Positions 10,985 to 21,902 of a stretch of DNA of 64,000 nt are shown one piece after another (the first letter of the stretch is position 1; each line of letters opens with the position of its first letter). Source of the DNA: Gnetum montanum (taxonomy: Eukaryota; Streptophyta; Gnetopsida; Gnetales; Gnetaceae); the NCBI GenBank assembly GCA_015680685.1, contig MNCI01029550.1, positions 288,583 through 352,582 of the forward strand, written 5' to 3'. The notes under the pieces are model-generated. The model was not told where the DNA came from. It saw only the letters and a program-made list of their open reading frames with translations, and did not search any database. The position numbers and the translations under genes were made by a program.

Positions 10985-13900
10985 GGGTAACAAAATTCAT
11001 CAGGCAATGTTTTCAACATGCTAACGTGAAAAACTATATGGACCTTGTCCATATTAATAGGAAGCTAAAGCTTGTACATCACAAGGTTAATCTTATCAAT
11101 GATTTGGAAGGAACCATCATACTGCCTTATCAATTTGAATGTAGCTTCCTATTTTGGTTTAAACTAGTGTGAGTCCAATTTCAAGAGGTCACAATCTTTC
11201 ACTTTGAAATCACAAGGTTGGCTCTTCTAGTCTATGTACTTTTTCATGCTATTCACTACCCTCTATAGAAAATCCCTTGCAATTTCAACATTTTCAAACC
11301 ACACTTTTAGAAACTCATTACCTAAGAAATGTTGTCTTTATAAATAGGGAGAAACCATATGTGGAGTAGTGGGTTGACTCCCCATCACCAATTCTGCAAA
11401 GGAAAATGTAGTAGCTAATGACTTCTGGATGTTGTACCAAAGGCTAAGAAACCCCCAACCAAATAGGCTAGTTCTTCTAGTTATTATAGACATAATGTCA
11501 AAGGTACTCCTCAAGTACATGATTCATATGCTTCATCTATCCATATATCTATAGATGGAAACTAGCCTATAATTTGAGGGTGCTTCCCATCATGCCAAAC
11601 AAGGTCCACCATAAGGCACTTCTAAATTTTGGATCATGTTCTAATACTATGTTGATTGGTAGACCAAAATACTAAATCATCCTATCAAAGTAATATGCTT
11701 CTGTATCCTTAGCTAAACATTGGGATAGACTATGAATGAATATGATGAACTTAGAAAAATTTTCCACCACCACAATGATGCTAATCAGGTCTTACACATT
11801 AGGTAGTCCTATGATGAAGTCCATAGTCATCATAGCCCATGGAAATGGTGTAATTTCCAAAGGAAGGAGGATTCCACAAGAACACTTAGTAGTCCCTTTA
11901 TCCTATTAACACATAAGACACTTCTAAACATAGGTAATCATTTCCTAATACATCTTTAACCAAAAGAAGTTTTTCTGGATTAGTGCTAGTATTCTTTGTT
12001 GTCTAGGATGTCTAGCCCATGATGTACAGTGGCACTCATGAATAATCTTCTTATGAAGTTCATCCTAATCCAAAACACAAATTTGACTATCCCAGAACTA
12101 GAGTAGTCCATCCTTGATTTTGAAATTTGATGCTCACCCTGCCTCTATTAATTTCATTAGGTTAATGGCCTACAAATCTCTTTTTACCCCATCTTAAATT
12201 CTAGCTAGTAACACCTTATTACATTGAACATGTGTGATTTGCGACCCAATGATAGAGAAGATCTAGGAGGTGGATTAAGAGTGGTAATTAAATGCATCTA
12301 CCACAACATTCTCCTTTCCCAAATGGTATGTTAACTACAAGTCAAATTTAAAGAGCATGACCAACCATTGTGCCTATTCAGGCCTTAGCTTAGTTTGGTT
12401 AATTAGATAGCTAGTATTTAAATTATCAGTCTCCACATGGACATGACTCCCCAGCAAGTATTTATATCATTATCTTAAGTAATGGACAATGAAAAATATT
12501 TTCTTTTCATGGAGAGACCATCTCCATTCTATTTGATTCAGATTTTAAGACTCATAGGTGACAAGTTGATCCTCTTATAGCAACACCCCACTGATGGCAT
12601 CCTCACTAGCATTGGTATGAACGTTAAAATATTTTAATAATTCCAACAAGGCAAATACAATATGTGAGGTTAAGGCCTATTTTATTTTTTTAAAGGCTTT
12701 TTGATAGTCTAAATTTCAATTCCATGGGACTTCTTTTTCTGTAAATTTGTTAGTGGAGTAGTAACACCTAAGAAATTTTTGATAAACCTACTATAGAAGC
12801 TACCTAATCCCATGAATTGTTGAACCTCATGAACATTCATAGGATCAAGCCACTGATGTACCACCTTTACTTTTTTGGGATTTTTCTTAATTTGTCCATG
12901 CCCCATAAGATGTCCTAGAAATTTCAACTTTCTATAGTAGAGTTCACACTTCTCTTTCTTAATGTACAATTGATTTGCTTGTAGTTTTTCAAGGACTAGC
13001 TGCATGTGGAGAGCATGCTTCTCTATGGTCTTGTTGCATACCAAGATATCTTCAAGATAGACAACTACAAATTTATCAAGAAATGATATCTTATTCATGA
13101 GAATAGAAAATGTGGTTGGGGCATTACAAAGCCTAAAGGGCATCATGGTCCATTCATATGATCCATCTCTAGTTACACATGTAGTTTTCTCCTCATCATC
13201 CTCTTCAATGTGAACTTGATAATATCCTTGATGAAGGTCTAACTGAGCAAAATAACATGCCTATGCTAGTTGATAAAATAGGATAGAGTTGAGTGACATT
13301 GGATACTTGTTTTTTATTATATGCTTATTTAGCAGCTTGTAGTCATAATAGAGATGCAGTATCCCATCCTCCTTGGTGACAAATAATATAAGAATTCCAT
13401 AAGAGGATTTGAGGAATGAATGTATTCCTTAGAAATTATACTCTCAAGCTATCTTTTAAGCTCCTCCAACTCTATTCCTATTATTTGATATGATCTTTGA
13501 ATAGGTGGGTTGGTACCTAGCAACAACTCTATTTTATGATCTACTACCCTTTGTGGCAGTAGACTACCTAGTAGTTCTTGTGGAATCACATCATGAGATT
13601 TATCTAGCACCTTAACTATCCATGGATCATTTCATTTTTGAGGCATACCAGCTTCTACAGGATCATTTGTTTTCATGGCTAGGAGGAATTATCACATGAG
13701 ATCTTTAACCAAACCCTTCATCACCATTGGAGAAAAAATCTAAGGGCTAGTCCCCTCATCCTTTTCTATTTGTGCCCTATGAGTCTAAATCAAGAAAGAT
13801 GAGCTCTCATGCAATATGAAAATTAGATCTAAATGTGATGTAGTGAAAACTTTGGCTTTTCAAAGGAACTCTTGCCCTAATAAGACATCATAGAATCTCA

Positions 13901-14200
13901 TATACAAAATTGAAAAATCAAGAACTTCTTGCCAAGATCCCACTTAGACGAGAATATTTTGGCTAATACTAATACACTAAAGGGGTTAGAACTTTGCAAG
14001 TTTACAAGAACCCTGAACTAGTTCCATATCTAGCTACAAGTCCCTTATCATGGATGAAACCATATAATTGTGACTAGCCCCAGTATCAATTAGGGTACTA
14101 ACCTATCTTGATCTCACAGTGACTAGGGCTAATTGGACTTGGTGGAAGTTATCAAGATTAGCATTTTGGGATCTTTTAACCCCTAACATATGCATGATTA
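10985..14200 (-). pseudogene. Element G pol (chromovirus-type Ty3), broken
   Basis: This is a Ty3/gypsy polymerase of the chromovirus branch read on the minus strand. RT at 13146-12709 contains MMPFRLCNAP, VVVYLEDIL (YLED codons 13059-13048; YLDD is usual), KFLGHLMGHG and YSRFIKNF. The integrase C-terminus near 11520-10990 includes the ELVMGSQP, IRQYDGSFQI and VFHVSMLKTLP motifs that precede a chromodomain in this branch. The chromodomain itself is missing because E interrupts G here. The upstream RT fingers and aspartic protease lie at about 13150-14200 and are heavily mutated. The D to E change in YLDD and many stops make it inactive. Confidence 0.75.
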
Positions 14201-14339
14201 TATCAAACAACTCCATCTTAATAGCTAATCTATGTTGTTCCATGAAGGTGCTACCACTGTAATATAAAGGTATGGGTTTAAATAGTACTCCAGAGTCATT
14301 AACTGCTTCCTTGGAGCCTATCCCTACTTGTTCTTAGTC

Positions 14340-15445
14340 TTTCCTAAGCTTAGAGGGTAATTTCTCACTAGGTGATTACCACAACATAAGAAGCATTGAA
14401 TTGGTTCCTTGAAGAACCCTCTAGAAAATTATTTTCTCTTACCGCTAAGTTGCCATTTTCTCCTTGTATTTGTATGCTTTGGTTGAAGCCTTAGTTTCCT
14501 AAAGGACTATGTATAGGAGAACTTTCCTGCTAAATTGATTTAAAACTATTTCCTCCTTTGGTGGAACCTACATTTTTTTTTAGAGTGGGAGAGTGTGTCT
14601 TGCTTTCCCTTTCCTAGTTTGTCCTTTTCCTAGTTTGTCCTTATCTAGCTTTGTATCTACCCTAGTTGGGATGAAGTAGAAGGTGTTTGATTTGAAAATT
14701 AAGAATTCCATCCTAAAGTCATTCATAGCAGGATGCTTGGCAGAAGAGCTTGTAGTAATATCTCAAATAAATCAAGAATGCCATCCTAAAGTCATTCCTA
14801 GCAGGATGCTTAGTAGAAGAGCTCGTAGATTTGAAAATTAAGAATGCCATCCTAAAGTCATTCCTAGCAGGATGCTTGGTATAAGAGATCATAGAGTTGA
14901 AAATTAAGAATGCCATCCTAAAGTCATTCCTAGCAGGATGCTTGGTAGAAGAGCTAATTGAGATACTGCTACGAGCTCTTCTGTCAAGCATCCTACTAGG
15001 AATGACTTTAGGATGGCATTCTTAATTTTCAAATCAAACACCTTCTACTTCACCCCAATCATGCCATCCTCCATAACCTTTACTCAAGTAATCATGTCAT
15101 CTACTAAATATTCCTTTATTTGTGCCACCTAAAAGGATCTAAAGAGTTCCTTATAAAGCCTTAATAAGTGATCTAAATGGCCTTCAATGATTGAGATCTT
15201 ATCCTCTTCCACTTTCATCTAATCCTTAGATTGAAGGTCCATCTTGTCCTATGGAAAGTCCATTTATTTTAGAACATAATGGATCACATTCACACTCTTA
15301 GGTCCAAGGATGGCTGAGACCTCATCCACCACCTTGACTTGGTCTCAAACACTCTAAATCTTGGTCTCATCCTGGCCAAATTCTGCCTTGACCACCACAT
15401 TGACCTAATCCTCAACCATTCTACTAGGACCAACCAGCTCCATCA
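14340..15445 (-). pseudogene. Element G gag with internal inverted duplication, broken
   Basis: On the minus strand a coding-like segment starts with MMELVGPSRMVED near 15445. It continues through acidic gag-like sequence (VVVKAEFGQDE, KVEEDKISIIEGHLDHLL) to about 15000. Near 14400-14370 a nucleocapsid knuckle reads C-F-L-C-C-G-N-H-L-V-R-N-Y, so the last Cys of the CX2CX3HX4C pattern has become Tyr. Between these parts lies an inverted tandem array (14660-15066) that breaks the protein. Stops are frequent. The spacing to the primer site at 15583 fits a short leader. Confidence 0.6.
14660..15066. repeat. Inverted repeat with amplified direct copies inside G gag
   Basis: A unit of about 66 bp beginning AAGAATGCCATCCTAAAGTC recurs in direct orientation at 14701, 14774, 14840 and 14906. 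A copy in the opposite orientation follows at about 14973-15066. The outermost arms (about 14662-14755 and 14973-15066) are about 93% identical by eye over 90 bp. The opposite-orientation copy reads in frame with the rest of G gag, so it is probably the original, and the four direct copies are an inverted amplification. Confidence 0.85.
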
Positions 15446-15582
15446 TAATAAAAAGGAATCTTTCATGAGGTAACTTACAAAGGAAAAGGAGTGGCTAGTA
15501 GAAGTTGAAAATGGAAAGCTCATAAACCATAAACCCTCTCTACTCCATTATCAAGTAAGTTTCAACTAGAAGAAAACTATAA

Positions 15583-15595
15583 GGCTCTTATACCA
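15583..15595 (-). other. Primer binding site of element G (initiator tRNA-Met type)
   Basis: The minus strand reads TGGTATAAGAGCC, one base from TGGTATCAGAGCC, the usual primer site for initiator tRNA-Met in chromovirus and copia elements. It lies about 140 bp upstream of the first gag-like codon. The 5' LTR of G should lie to the right, but its ends could not be fixed. Confidence 0.65.
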
Positions 15596-16089
15596 TCTAT
15601 AATAATGCTACCCTTGACATATTATTTAGCATCCCAAGAGTCCATCAAACAAGTTCAAATTTGGGACAAAACTTAAGAGGATTATAATTCTACAATAACA
15701 ATCCTGAAACACATGCCAACAAACAATAAGTTAGTATTAATGTTGGCACATTTAGCCATTTCATGGAATAGCAAAGGTGATAAAATATGAATAAGCCATA
15801 GAAGATATTTAAATATATATATATGATGGTTGTGCCCTATTGATATTTTAATACCAGAGGTTTCATGTGGAAATTTGTTGAATGAAGATATAGTGTTTCC
15901 ACTTTCAAATAATGATACCAAGGAAAGGAAAATTTATCATGCTCCTATATGAAGGGAAGGTTGAAAAAGAGTTGAAAAGCTTTATCGATTAAAAAGAGCC
16001 GAACCCATTCATGAATGCATCAATAAGAAATTAAAATCAACCTTATGGAAGTCACCATTGCAAGATTTGAATAATGTTTTTATGAAAAA
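15596..16089. other. Probable remnant of the G 5' LTR, boundaries unresolved
   Basis: This AT-rich stretch lies directly upstream (in minus-strand terms) of the G primer site, where the 5' LTR belongs. A run TTTAAATATATATATATG at about 15809-15826 could be part of its promoter. No second LTR is available for comparison, because the 3' part of G is outside the window. No coding frame is convincing. Confidence 0.35.
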
Positions 16090-16900
16090 ATAGTCCAGAA
16101 GAATGCCTGTTCTTTCACAAGGAATCGCGTTGGTAGTTTACGCAGGAAAGTGCTAAGGTTTATCGACCTGTAATGGCTTCTATTTTTGATGCAAAACCAA
16201 CTGTCCTCTTTGGCCCCAAATCAGTGGCACCTCTGCTGGGTGCATTATGACAAAACCTTGCAGGGATGTGGATTCAAAGGCAGTGGAGGAAGAACTCGCA
16301 TGGACGTTGCCACTTTCAAGACAGAAACCATTTCAGTTTTAAAATTTTTTCCATAAAAATGCAACCCATCCGCCCACCTTCAACGATGTTCACTGTGTTC
16401 TGCAATGCGTGCACTATGTGCAGATTTTTTTGGCTATTGTAGGGCCATTCTTAACCTACCACACCAGACGTCGTTATTCACTAATGCTCAGATCTACGAT
16501 ACGTTTGCCCTTGACTCTGCAATCAATGGCGGGAATTTGAAAGACGATCTGCAGGAACACAAAAAACGCAGGAAGCCCTAAGCAAATTTGGAGCAAAACA
16601 AAATAGTTCTAAGCAACCGAAACCCTATGTCCAGGGCCATATGTTCAATACATCATTTTTTTTCCAGATCTTTCTCCTCCAGCAACTGAACATCACATAA
16701 CAACGATGCCAGATGCAGTGGTAGAGCCTTCTTCCGCGGTGGCAGTTGATAATGATTTTTAGCAAGGTCAGGATATTTCGGAAGTATTCAATGGTAGTTC
16801 TAGGCCTGATGCCCTCACATTCAGGCCTAATGTTTTGGATTTAAATTTTTCCAGCCATTTTCATACGGGTGCAAGTGCACATAAATTATTTTAGATTATA
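16090..16900 (+). other. GC- and CpG-richer block of unknown origin
   Basis: Base composition changes visibly here compared with the AT-rich flanks, and CpG words are frequent (for example GGAATCGCGTTGG, GATCTACGATACG, CTTCCGCGGTGG). Short gene-like frames begin at ATG 16160 (MASIFDAKPTVLFGPKSVAP) and ATG 16706 (MPDAVVEPSSAVAVDNDF). Both are short or stopped, and I recognise no family. It could be a gene fragment, the start of a LINE, or a younger insertion that has lost less methylated cytosine. Confidence 0.4.
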
Positions 16901-18300
16901 TTATCACCTTGTTCATAAAATCACTAAGGGCTCAATAATATTCTTAAAAATTTTAAACAAGTAAAAATGAAAAGCTATTAGAGCTATAATTATAAACAAT
17001 TATATGGAACTATTGGAATTATTTTTCAAAAGAAATATTTATATATCTCCTAACTTCCTAACATCCTAGGTTAATACTCCCTAACTTGTTGGACAAGTTA
17101 CTTGGGAGAGAAGTTAGGTAAGATATTTTTGAATATGTAACCACCTTTGAATCCTATAAAAAGGCTTCAAGGGGGGTGGGGGGTCTAGAGGGGGAGGACT
17201 TTTGAAAAAGACACTTGATACATCACACTTTTGGAGAAGACACTTTGGGAAGGCTACTAGCTAGCACTTGGGATCTCATATCATCATCACTTTTGAGATC
17301 ACACTTGGGGTCTTGGAAGATTTGTAAAGAAGATTGCTTGTAAGATGGCTTGCTAAAGGAAAGATTTCAGCCTCTTTGTTATAGTCCTGTGAGTTATGTT
17401 TGTTATTTTTTATTTTGTTTAAATTGTTTAGCTAGTGGTTTAGATAGTATCATCCTTGGCAAGTAATTTTGGGATTTTTAGATTGCTTTTATTATTCTTA
17501 TTGCTCGATAGAAATTTTTTGTTAAAATTTTTCCATAGAAGCGCTTATGTTTAAAAGCCTTAAGAGTATTTTAGTAGTAAATTTTGTTATTGTGCAACGT
17601 ATAGAAACCACTATTGGGATTATTGTAAAAGAGCCTCTGCTTGTAGTCATGCCGTTGAACAATTCAGTAGTCAAGAGGGTTCAAAAAATCTTTGGTATTT
17701 TTATGGGACCAGAATAGCTTCATTTTATCTTTAAAGTGAATTTCCATGGTATTTCAATCAGAAATTATCAAGTCTTTTGAAGATTCTATTGAATGCAATC
17801 GTTGACATCTATTATCTAGTCAAAATGAAGTCTCGTACGTGGTAGTTTACGCAGCAATTTTTGGTAGCATAGTAGGATTGTCTTGAAGAAATTACTTATT
17901 TGAGCCTTGGAAGTTTGAACAATTCATAGATATTGAATTTGGGATAGCTTTATTGTGAAGTGTTTACTCGTGTCATTTTACCTTGTTAAAATATTTGAGG
18001 TCTACACAAATCTACTTTCTTTTCTTTTCTGTCTATTTCCATCGAATCTTACTCTATTTCTAGTTTTCTTGTGGAACTATCTCTTTCTCTGGGGAGAATT
18101 AGGAGTAGACTTGCGGAGTTGTGCTCAAATTTTTTTTCAAAATTTTATTTGTTACAAGTAGGTATTATAAGGACTACGTAGACTAGACAATTGGACAAAA
18201 TGGAAACTCTCAACAACTCATAGTACTTAGCAAAGTTGGCTGAATCTCTTTAAGACAAGTCATCTATAGTTTACACATAACGCAATCATTTCATTTTTCA
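16901..18300 (+). other. Unassigned AT-rich stretch with one TATA-like promoter
   Basis: CCTATAAAAAGGC at 17153-17165 is a good TATA-box context followed by G-rich sequence, reminiscent of an LTR promoter. No LTR partner, primer site or coding frame could be tied to it. The word GTGGTAGTTTACGCAG at 17839-17854 is nearly repeated at 16130-16145, without further similarity around it. The open frame at 17955-18161 has no recognisable motif. Confidence 0.3.
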
Positions 18301-18920
18301 CAACCGCATGCCGCAACAGCACACACACATACTCACATTAACTACTAAGTTTATTTGGAGGTATATGGGCCTTGGTGTTGCCAGAGACCAATAGGCACCT
18401 AAATCCTATTCGAGGATACTCGTTGGCAGTTGCGTCCCAAACGGTCGCCAACAATTAACATGTAACCTAAGTAGTGTTTGTGTACTCAAATGCATAGAAC
18501 TAATGAAAGCTAGATATCACTCCTTTGATCCACTCACATGGATACCATAGGGACTAATAACTGAATTCTCAAGATTCATCACCACATGTTGGTAATTGGT
18601 ATCATGCTCTAATGAGTGCATCCAACATTCCATAACACATCCCATGACAAAACTAGTTTACACTCTAAGATGAATTTGAACTATGCAACCCTCCTAGACA
18701 AGGTCCTACTAAGTGAGATAATGAGGAAGGTCATAGCATCCTCTTACTAATGCATGAAACTACTATGGTAATATGGTTTTGAAGACACAATAAGTGAAGG
18801 ACTTCCTACACCCCCATAGTTCCTAAACCATGGGGAAGGTAGCAAGTCACCATAAACCTTGCTACCTCTTCCACAAAAAGAGTGAGAAAAAAATAAATAT
18901 GAATAAATGTTAATGATGAA
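18301..18920. other. Unassigned stretch; no gene seen
   Basis: This holds a CpG-richer patch at about 18360-18450 and a weak initiator-Met-like word, TTGGTATCATGCTC, at about 18595. Neither is backed by a flanking LTR or gag. On the minus strand this is where gag of H would lie, but no gag homology or primer site is visible. Confidence 0.3.
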
Positions 18921-19760
18921 TGATGAGTATGTCCAACTTCCAACCATATGATCTACAAGCATCATAGTAGATTGTGGTGTAATTGATGGAATGGATAGTT
19001 TGTACATCTATAAGTAGCTTGGGTCAATCACAAGTTCTTATCTTCCATCTAGACTCATAATAACCATGTTATCTTATATGGTTAAGACTAGTCATTGAAT
19101 ATGATCATTGATGTTGTATTAGCTATGATTAATTCTAAATAAAATAAAAAATTAATATTTAGATATCTAATTAAATAATAAAAATAAGTCTTGATCTAGC
19201 TTATGGATGATGAGCATCTATTTATTAACCTACCATTACATTCCTAGATGTTCATGCAAATCATTAGGATTAACAAACTAGTGCATCACTAGGTGTAACA
19301 AGTGTCTAATTAATAGGATTACCAAGCAAGCATAACTCTAATACTTAAGATCAAGTTGCACCTATTTTGGTAACTCATTAACATGTAATGAAAACGTAAA
19401 TATTACACTAAATTGCATGGAAAATAAATTGAAATTAAAGTAGATCTAATTTAAGTGTTACAAAGTAAATGAATCAATTTTACTCTTCATTGTTAGCATG
19501 AATATATCTAGACATAAACACTCAAATAAAAACTCCAAACAACTAACTCAATCACATACTGTAAGCACTTTTTGAGTACTACAATGAATGAGAAATAAAA
19601 TTGCAAGAGTTTGACTATCCACTAACTAAACTATGATCTTTCTGTCATTCTAATACATGTATTTATAAGCTTTAATCAATACTAAGATGTTGCATCTATG
19701 ATGTCTCATCTAATGGACTATAATTTTCATTATTCATTAATCCCAAGACAAGGGCTATGT
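18921..19760 (-). mobile_element. Lone LTR (H) of the Athila-like lineage
   Basis: On the minus strand the end reads CATATGGTTGGAAGTTGGAC then ATACTCATCA, matching the conserved LTR end (GGTTGGGCGTAGGGATAC then CTCATCA). Further in are GCTTGGTAATCC, TTGCAATTTTATTTCTCA and the TATA context GCTTATAAATACATG (about 19668-19654). U3 is too decayed to fix the outer end. No primer site adjoins the end at 18921, so this is best read as a solo or orphan LTR. Confidence 0.55.
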
Positions 19761-20868
19761 TGATATTTTTTAATCAAACATTGTATTATACTTAAGCTTC
19801 TTGATATAAGATATATGGCATTTCATCATAACCTCATCACTATTCAAGAACTCCTACTTGAGTTTACAAAAATTATGGAATAACTAAGACAAGACTAACT
19901 ACATGATTGGTTACATGATAAAAAATTTAAAGTGGTTAGTAATTGTACAAAATTCACCTCATGATAAAATTATTACAAATAACTGGCTTTGAAGAATTGC
20001 ATTCCATGTAACATATGTTTTTTGCCCTTCTTCTTGAGTTACTACTAGATGGACATATTTTTCTACTTATTAGTTTAGGGATCTTTCATCATTTAAAATT
20101 ATTGGAAAACCCTCTACATTTACTAGAATATCATGTACATTATCATTTTTTTTCTTATTTTTATACAAGCTCATGTCTCATTTTCTACCTTGATCTCTCA
20201 ATATCTCAGGTGTTATCTACATTAAGGATCAAATATCAATGAGTCAATGCCTAATTAGAAAAAATGATTTCATACCCATACCAATCTTTTATTCTTTCTA
20301 AATAATATTTTCATTCTATGACATACTAGAATATAACATTTATCTTTGTTTTTATTAATTTAAAATTTTAAAAGGATTCTAACATTTTAAAAAAAACTTT
20401 CTACAAGTTTCCATAAATAAATCACAACTTTAGTGTGAGTTGGTATAATATATCTAAAGTATAATATTTTGTGTCCATGAGGTAAGCTCTGAAAAACAAA
20501 AGTCAAAGATTTTTAAGATTAAAATAAGCCACATAAGATCTTAAGACCTTTTCAATGAAAATATGACCAATGATTGATAAGAGTTGTCTAAGTAGATTCT
20601 TCACATAGCAAGTCTCTACCTTCTTTCCCTTGGATAATCACTAACTAAGATGTTTGTAGATGCCCTAGTAGTTTAATATCAATAAAAGGCATAAATCAAA
20701 AGAATGTTCATTAGTAGTTTTCACACATCCATAACATATTTCTATAACATGGGAAATATTGATTTATAATAATTTAGTAAGGTGAAATAACAAGAAGCAG
20801 ACGAAGAAGTAGAATATGAGGTACTATGCTCATAGACACAATGTGGTTTATGTGTTTATCATAATAAT
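19761..20868. other. AT-rich stretch; nothing recognisable
   Basis: Very AT-rich sequence without a convincing reading frame, repeat or element end. The open frame at 20015-20242 is a low-complexity hydrophobic translation of AT-rich DNA and is not supported. Confidence 0.4.
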
Positions 20869-20942
20869 GAGGTTTTAGCCTAGTGTTAAGACTCTTGATT
20901 TGAAAGATCCAAGTCATGGGTTCAATTATGGTAAGTAATGCT
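20869..20942 (+). repeat. tRNA-derived SINE remnant (A and B box)
   Basis: TAGCCTAGTG at 20876-20885 resembles the A box and GTTCAATTA at 20920-20928 resembles the B box of RNA polymerase III promoters. Their starts are 44 bases apart, the tRNA spacing. The surrounding GAGGTTTTAGCCTAGTGTTA looks like the acceptor and D-arm of a tRNA. No CCA end or full cloverleaf is present, so a SINE head is more likely than a tRNA gene. An AT-rich tail leads to about 20995, next to the truncated C LTR. Confidence 0.5.
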
Positions 20943-21005
20943 AAGTTATAAAGTTATAACTGGGCTATAAGTTTTTAGGTATATCTATATTATAATTATT
21001 TCAAG

Positions 21006-21754
21006 GATGCATTGACATTGACATAATCATTGCCTATATAAATGTGTGCATCTCCCATATTTATAGCATCTTTCAATTATAGCCTTAGCTAAACTCTTAT
21101 AGTTTCCTTTCCCTAGAGTTAGAATATTTTCTCTCTAAGTGCCCATAGTGTGGATATAAGAGATTGTATAGAATTTTATTTGAGTGCCTATGTACCTAAA
21201 TGCATTGGCATGAGTGGAAATAAATTCAAGATTTCCTATATCAGTCTAGCTTAAGTTTACTTTCCTACACTTTACTCTTTATGCACATTACATTAAAGTT
21301 TTTAATTAGTTAATATAATTAATCATGAACATTTGAGTATGACCACTTCAAGCATAAAGTGATAATGCTTGCTAATCCCAACAATGGACATTTGGTACAT
21401 CTAATACTAGTCACTTGGTAACCCAGTAGTGTTATACTAGTTCAAGATGTGTATGGCAAGTGGAAATAGTTACTCCATGTTAAAATAAGTTAGTAATCAA
21501 TTAGAAATTTAATTACTTAATCTTTACTGAATTATCTAGCTGCTAGAAAAAACATATAAAAATGTATACCATATGCCTTAACCCACACTTAATAATATGT
21601 AGTGTGAGTTAGGAAGATAATGACCTTACAACCCCATGATTCAATGTTATGGATATTGGTCACTTGGATAACTAGATCCACAAAATTTAACTCGATTGCT
21701 AGTGAACACTTGTAATTTATATGGTCAAGCATAGGGGATACCCACTACTCATCA
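21006..21754 (+). mobile_element. 5' LTR of element C (U3 start missing)
   Basis: Homologous to the 3' LTR at 33188-34078, starting near GATGCATTGACATTGAC and ending CTACTCATCA. The first roughly 95 bp of U3 are absent. TATA (CCTATATAAATGTGTGCATC) lies near 21031, AATAAA at 21219-21224, and the U5 pair CCACTT (21343-21348) with AAGTGG (21458-21463). One 150-bp block is about 80-85% identical by eye to the 3' LTR, indicating an old insertion. Confidence 0.8.
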
Positions 21755-21775
21755 TTGACATCATCTCTAGGGATC
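21755..21775 (+). other. Decayed primer binding site of element C
   Basis: TTGACATCATCTCTAGGGAT directly follows the LTR end. About 12 of 20 positions match the tRNA-Asp primer site, and most mismatches are G to A or C to T, in line with decay of TTGGTGCCGTTGCCGGGGAC. Confidence 0.5.
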
Positions 21776-21902
21776 TTAGTCTTGATAAGTTGATGTAATA
21801 TTATTAACAAGTGATTTATATATAAGTATTGTGAGAACTTAATGAATCATCTCTCATAATAATAGTAATATTTTCCAAAGATACACTTACATTTATTTTT
21901 TA

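Noticed and set aside
14701-14970. CRISPR-like array in G gag
   Set aside because: Units are contiguous gag-derived repeats without unique spacers, in a plant nuclear context.
18595-18608. Second initiator-Met primer site (TTGGTATCATGCTC)
   Set aside because: Two mismatches in the core, no LTR end before it and no gag after it.
20876-20928. Functional tRNA gene
   Set aside because: A and B boxes are imperfect and the acceptor and anticodon stems do not close; a SINE head is more likely.
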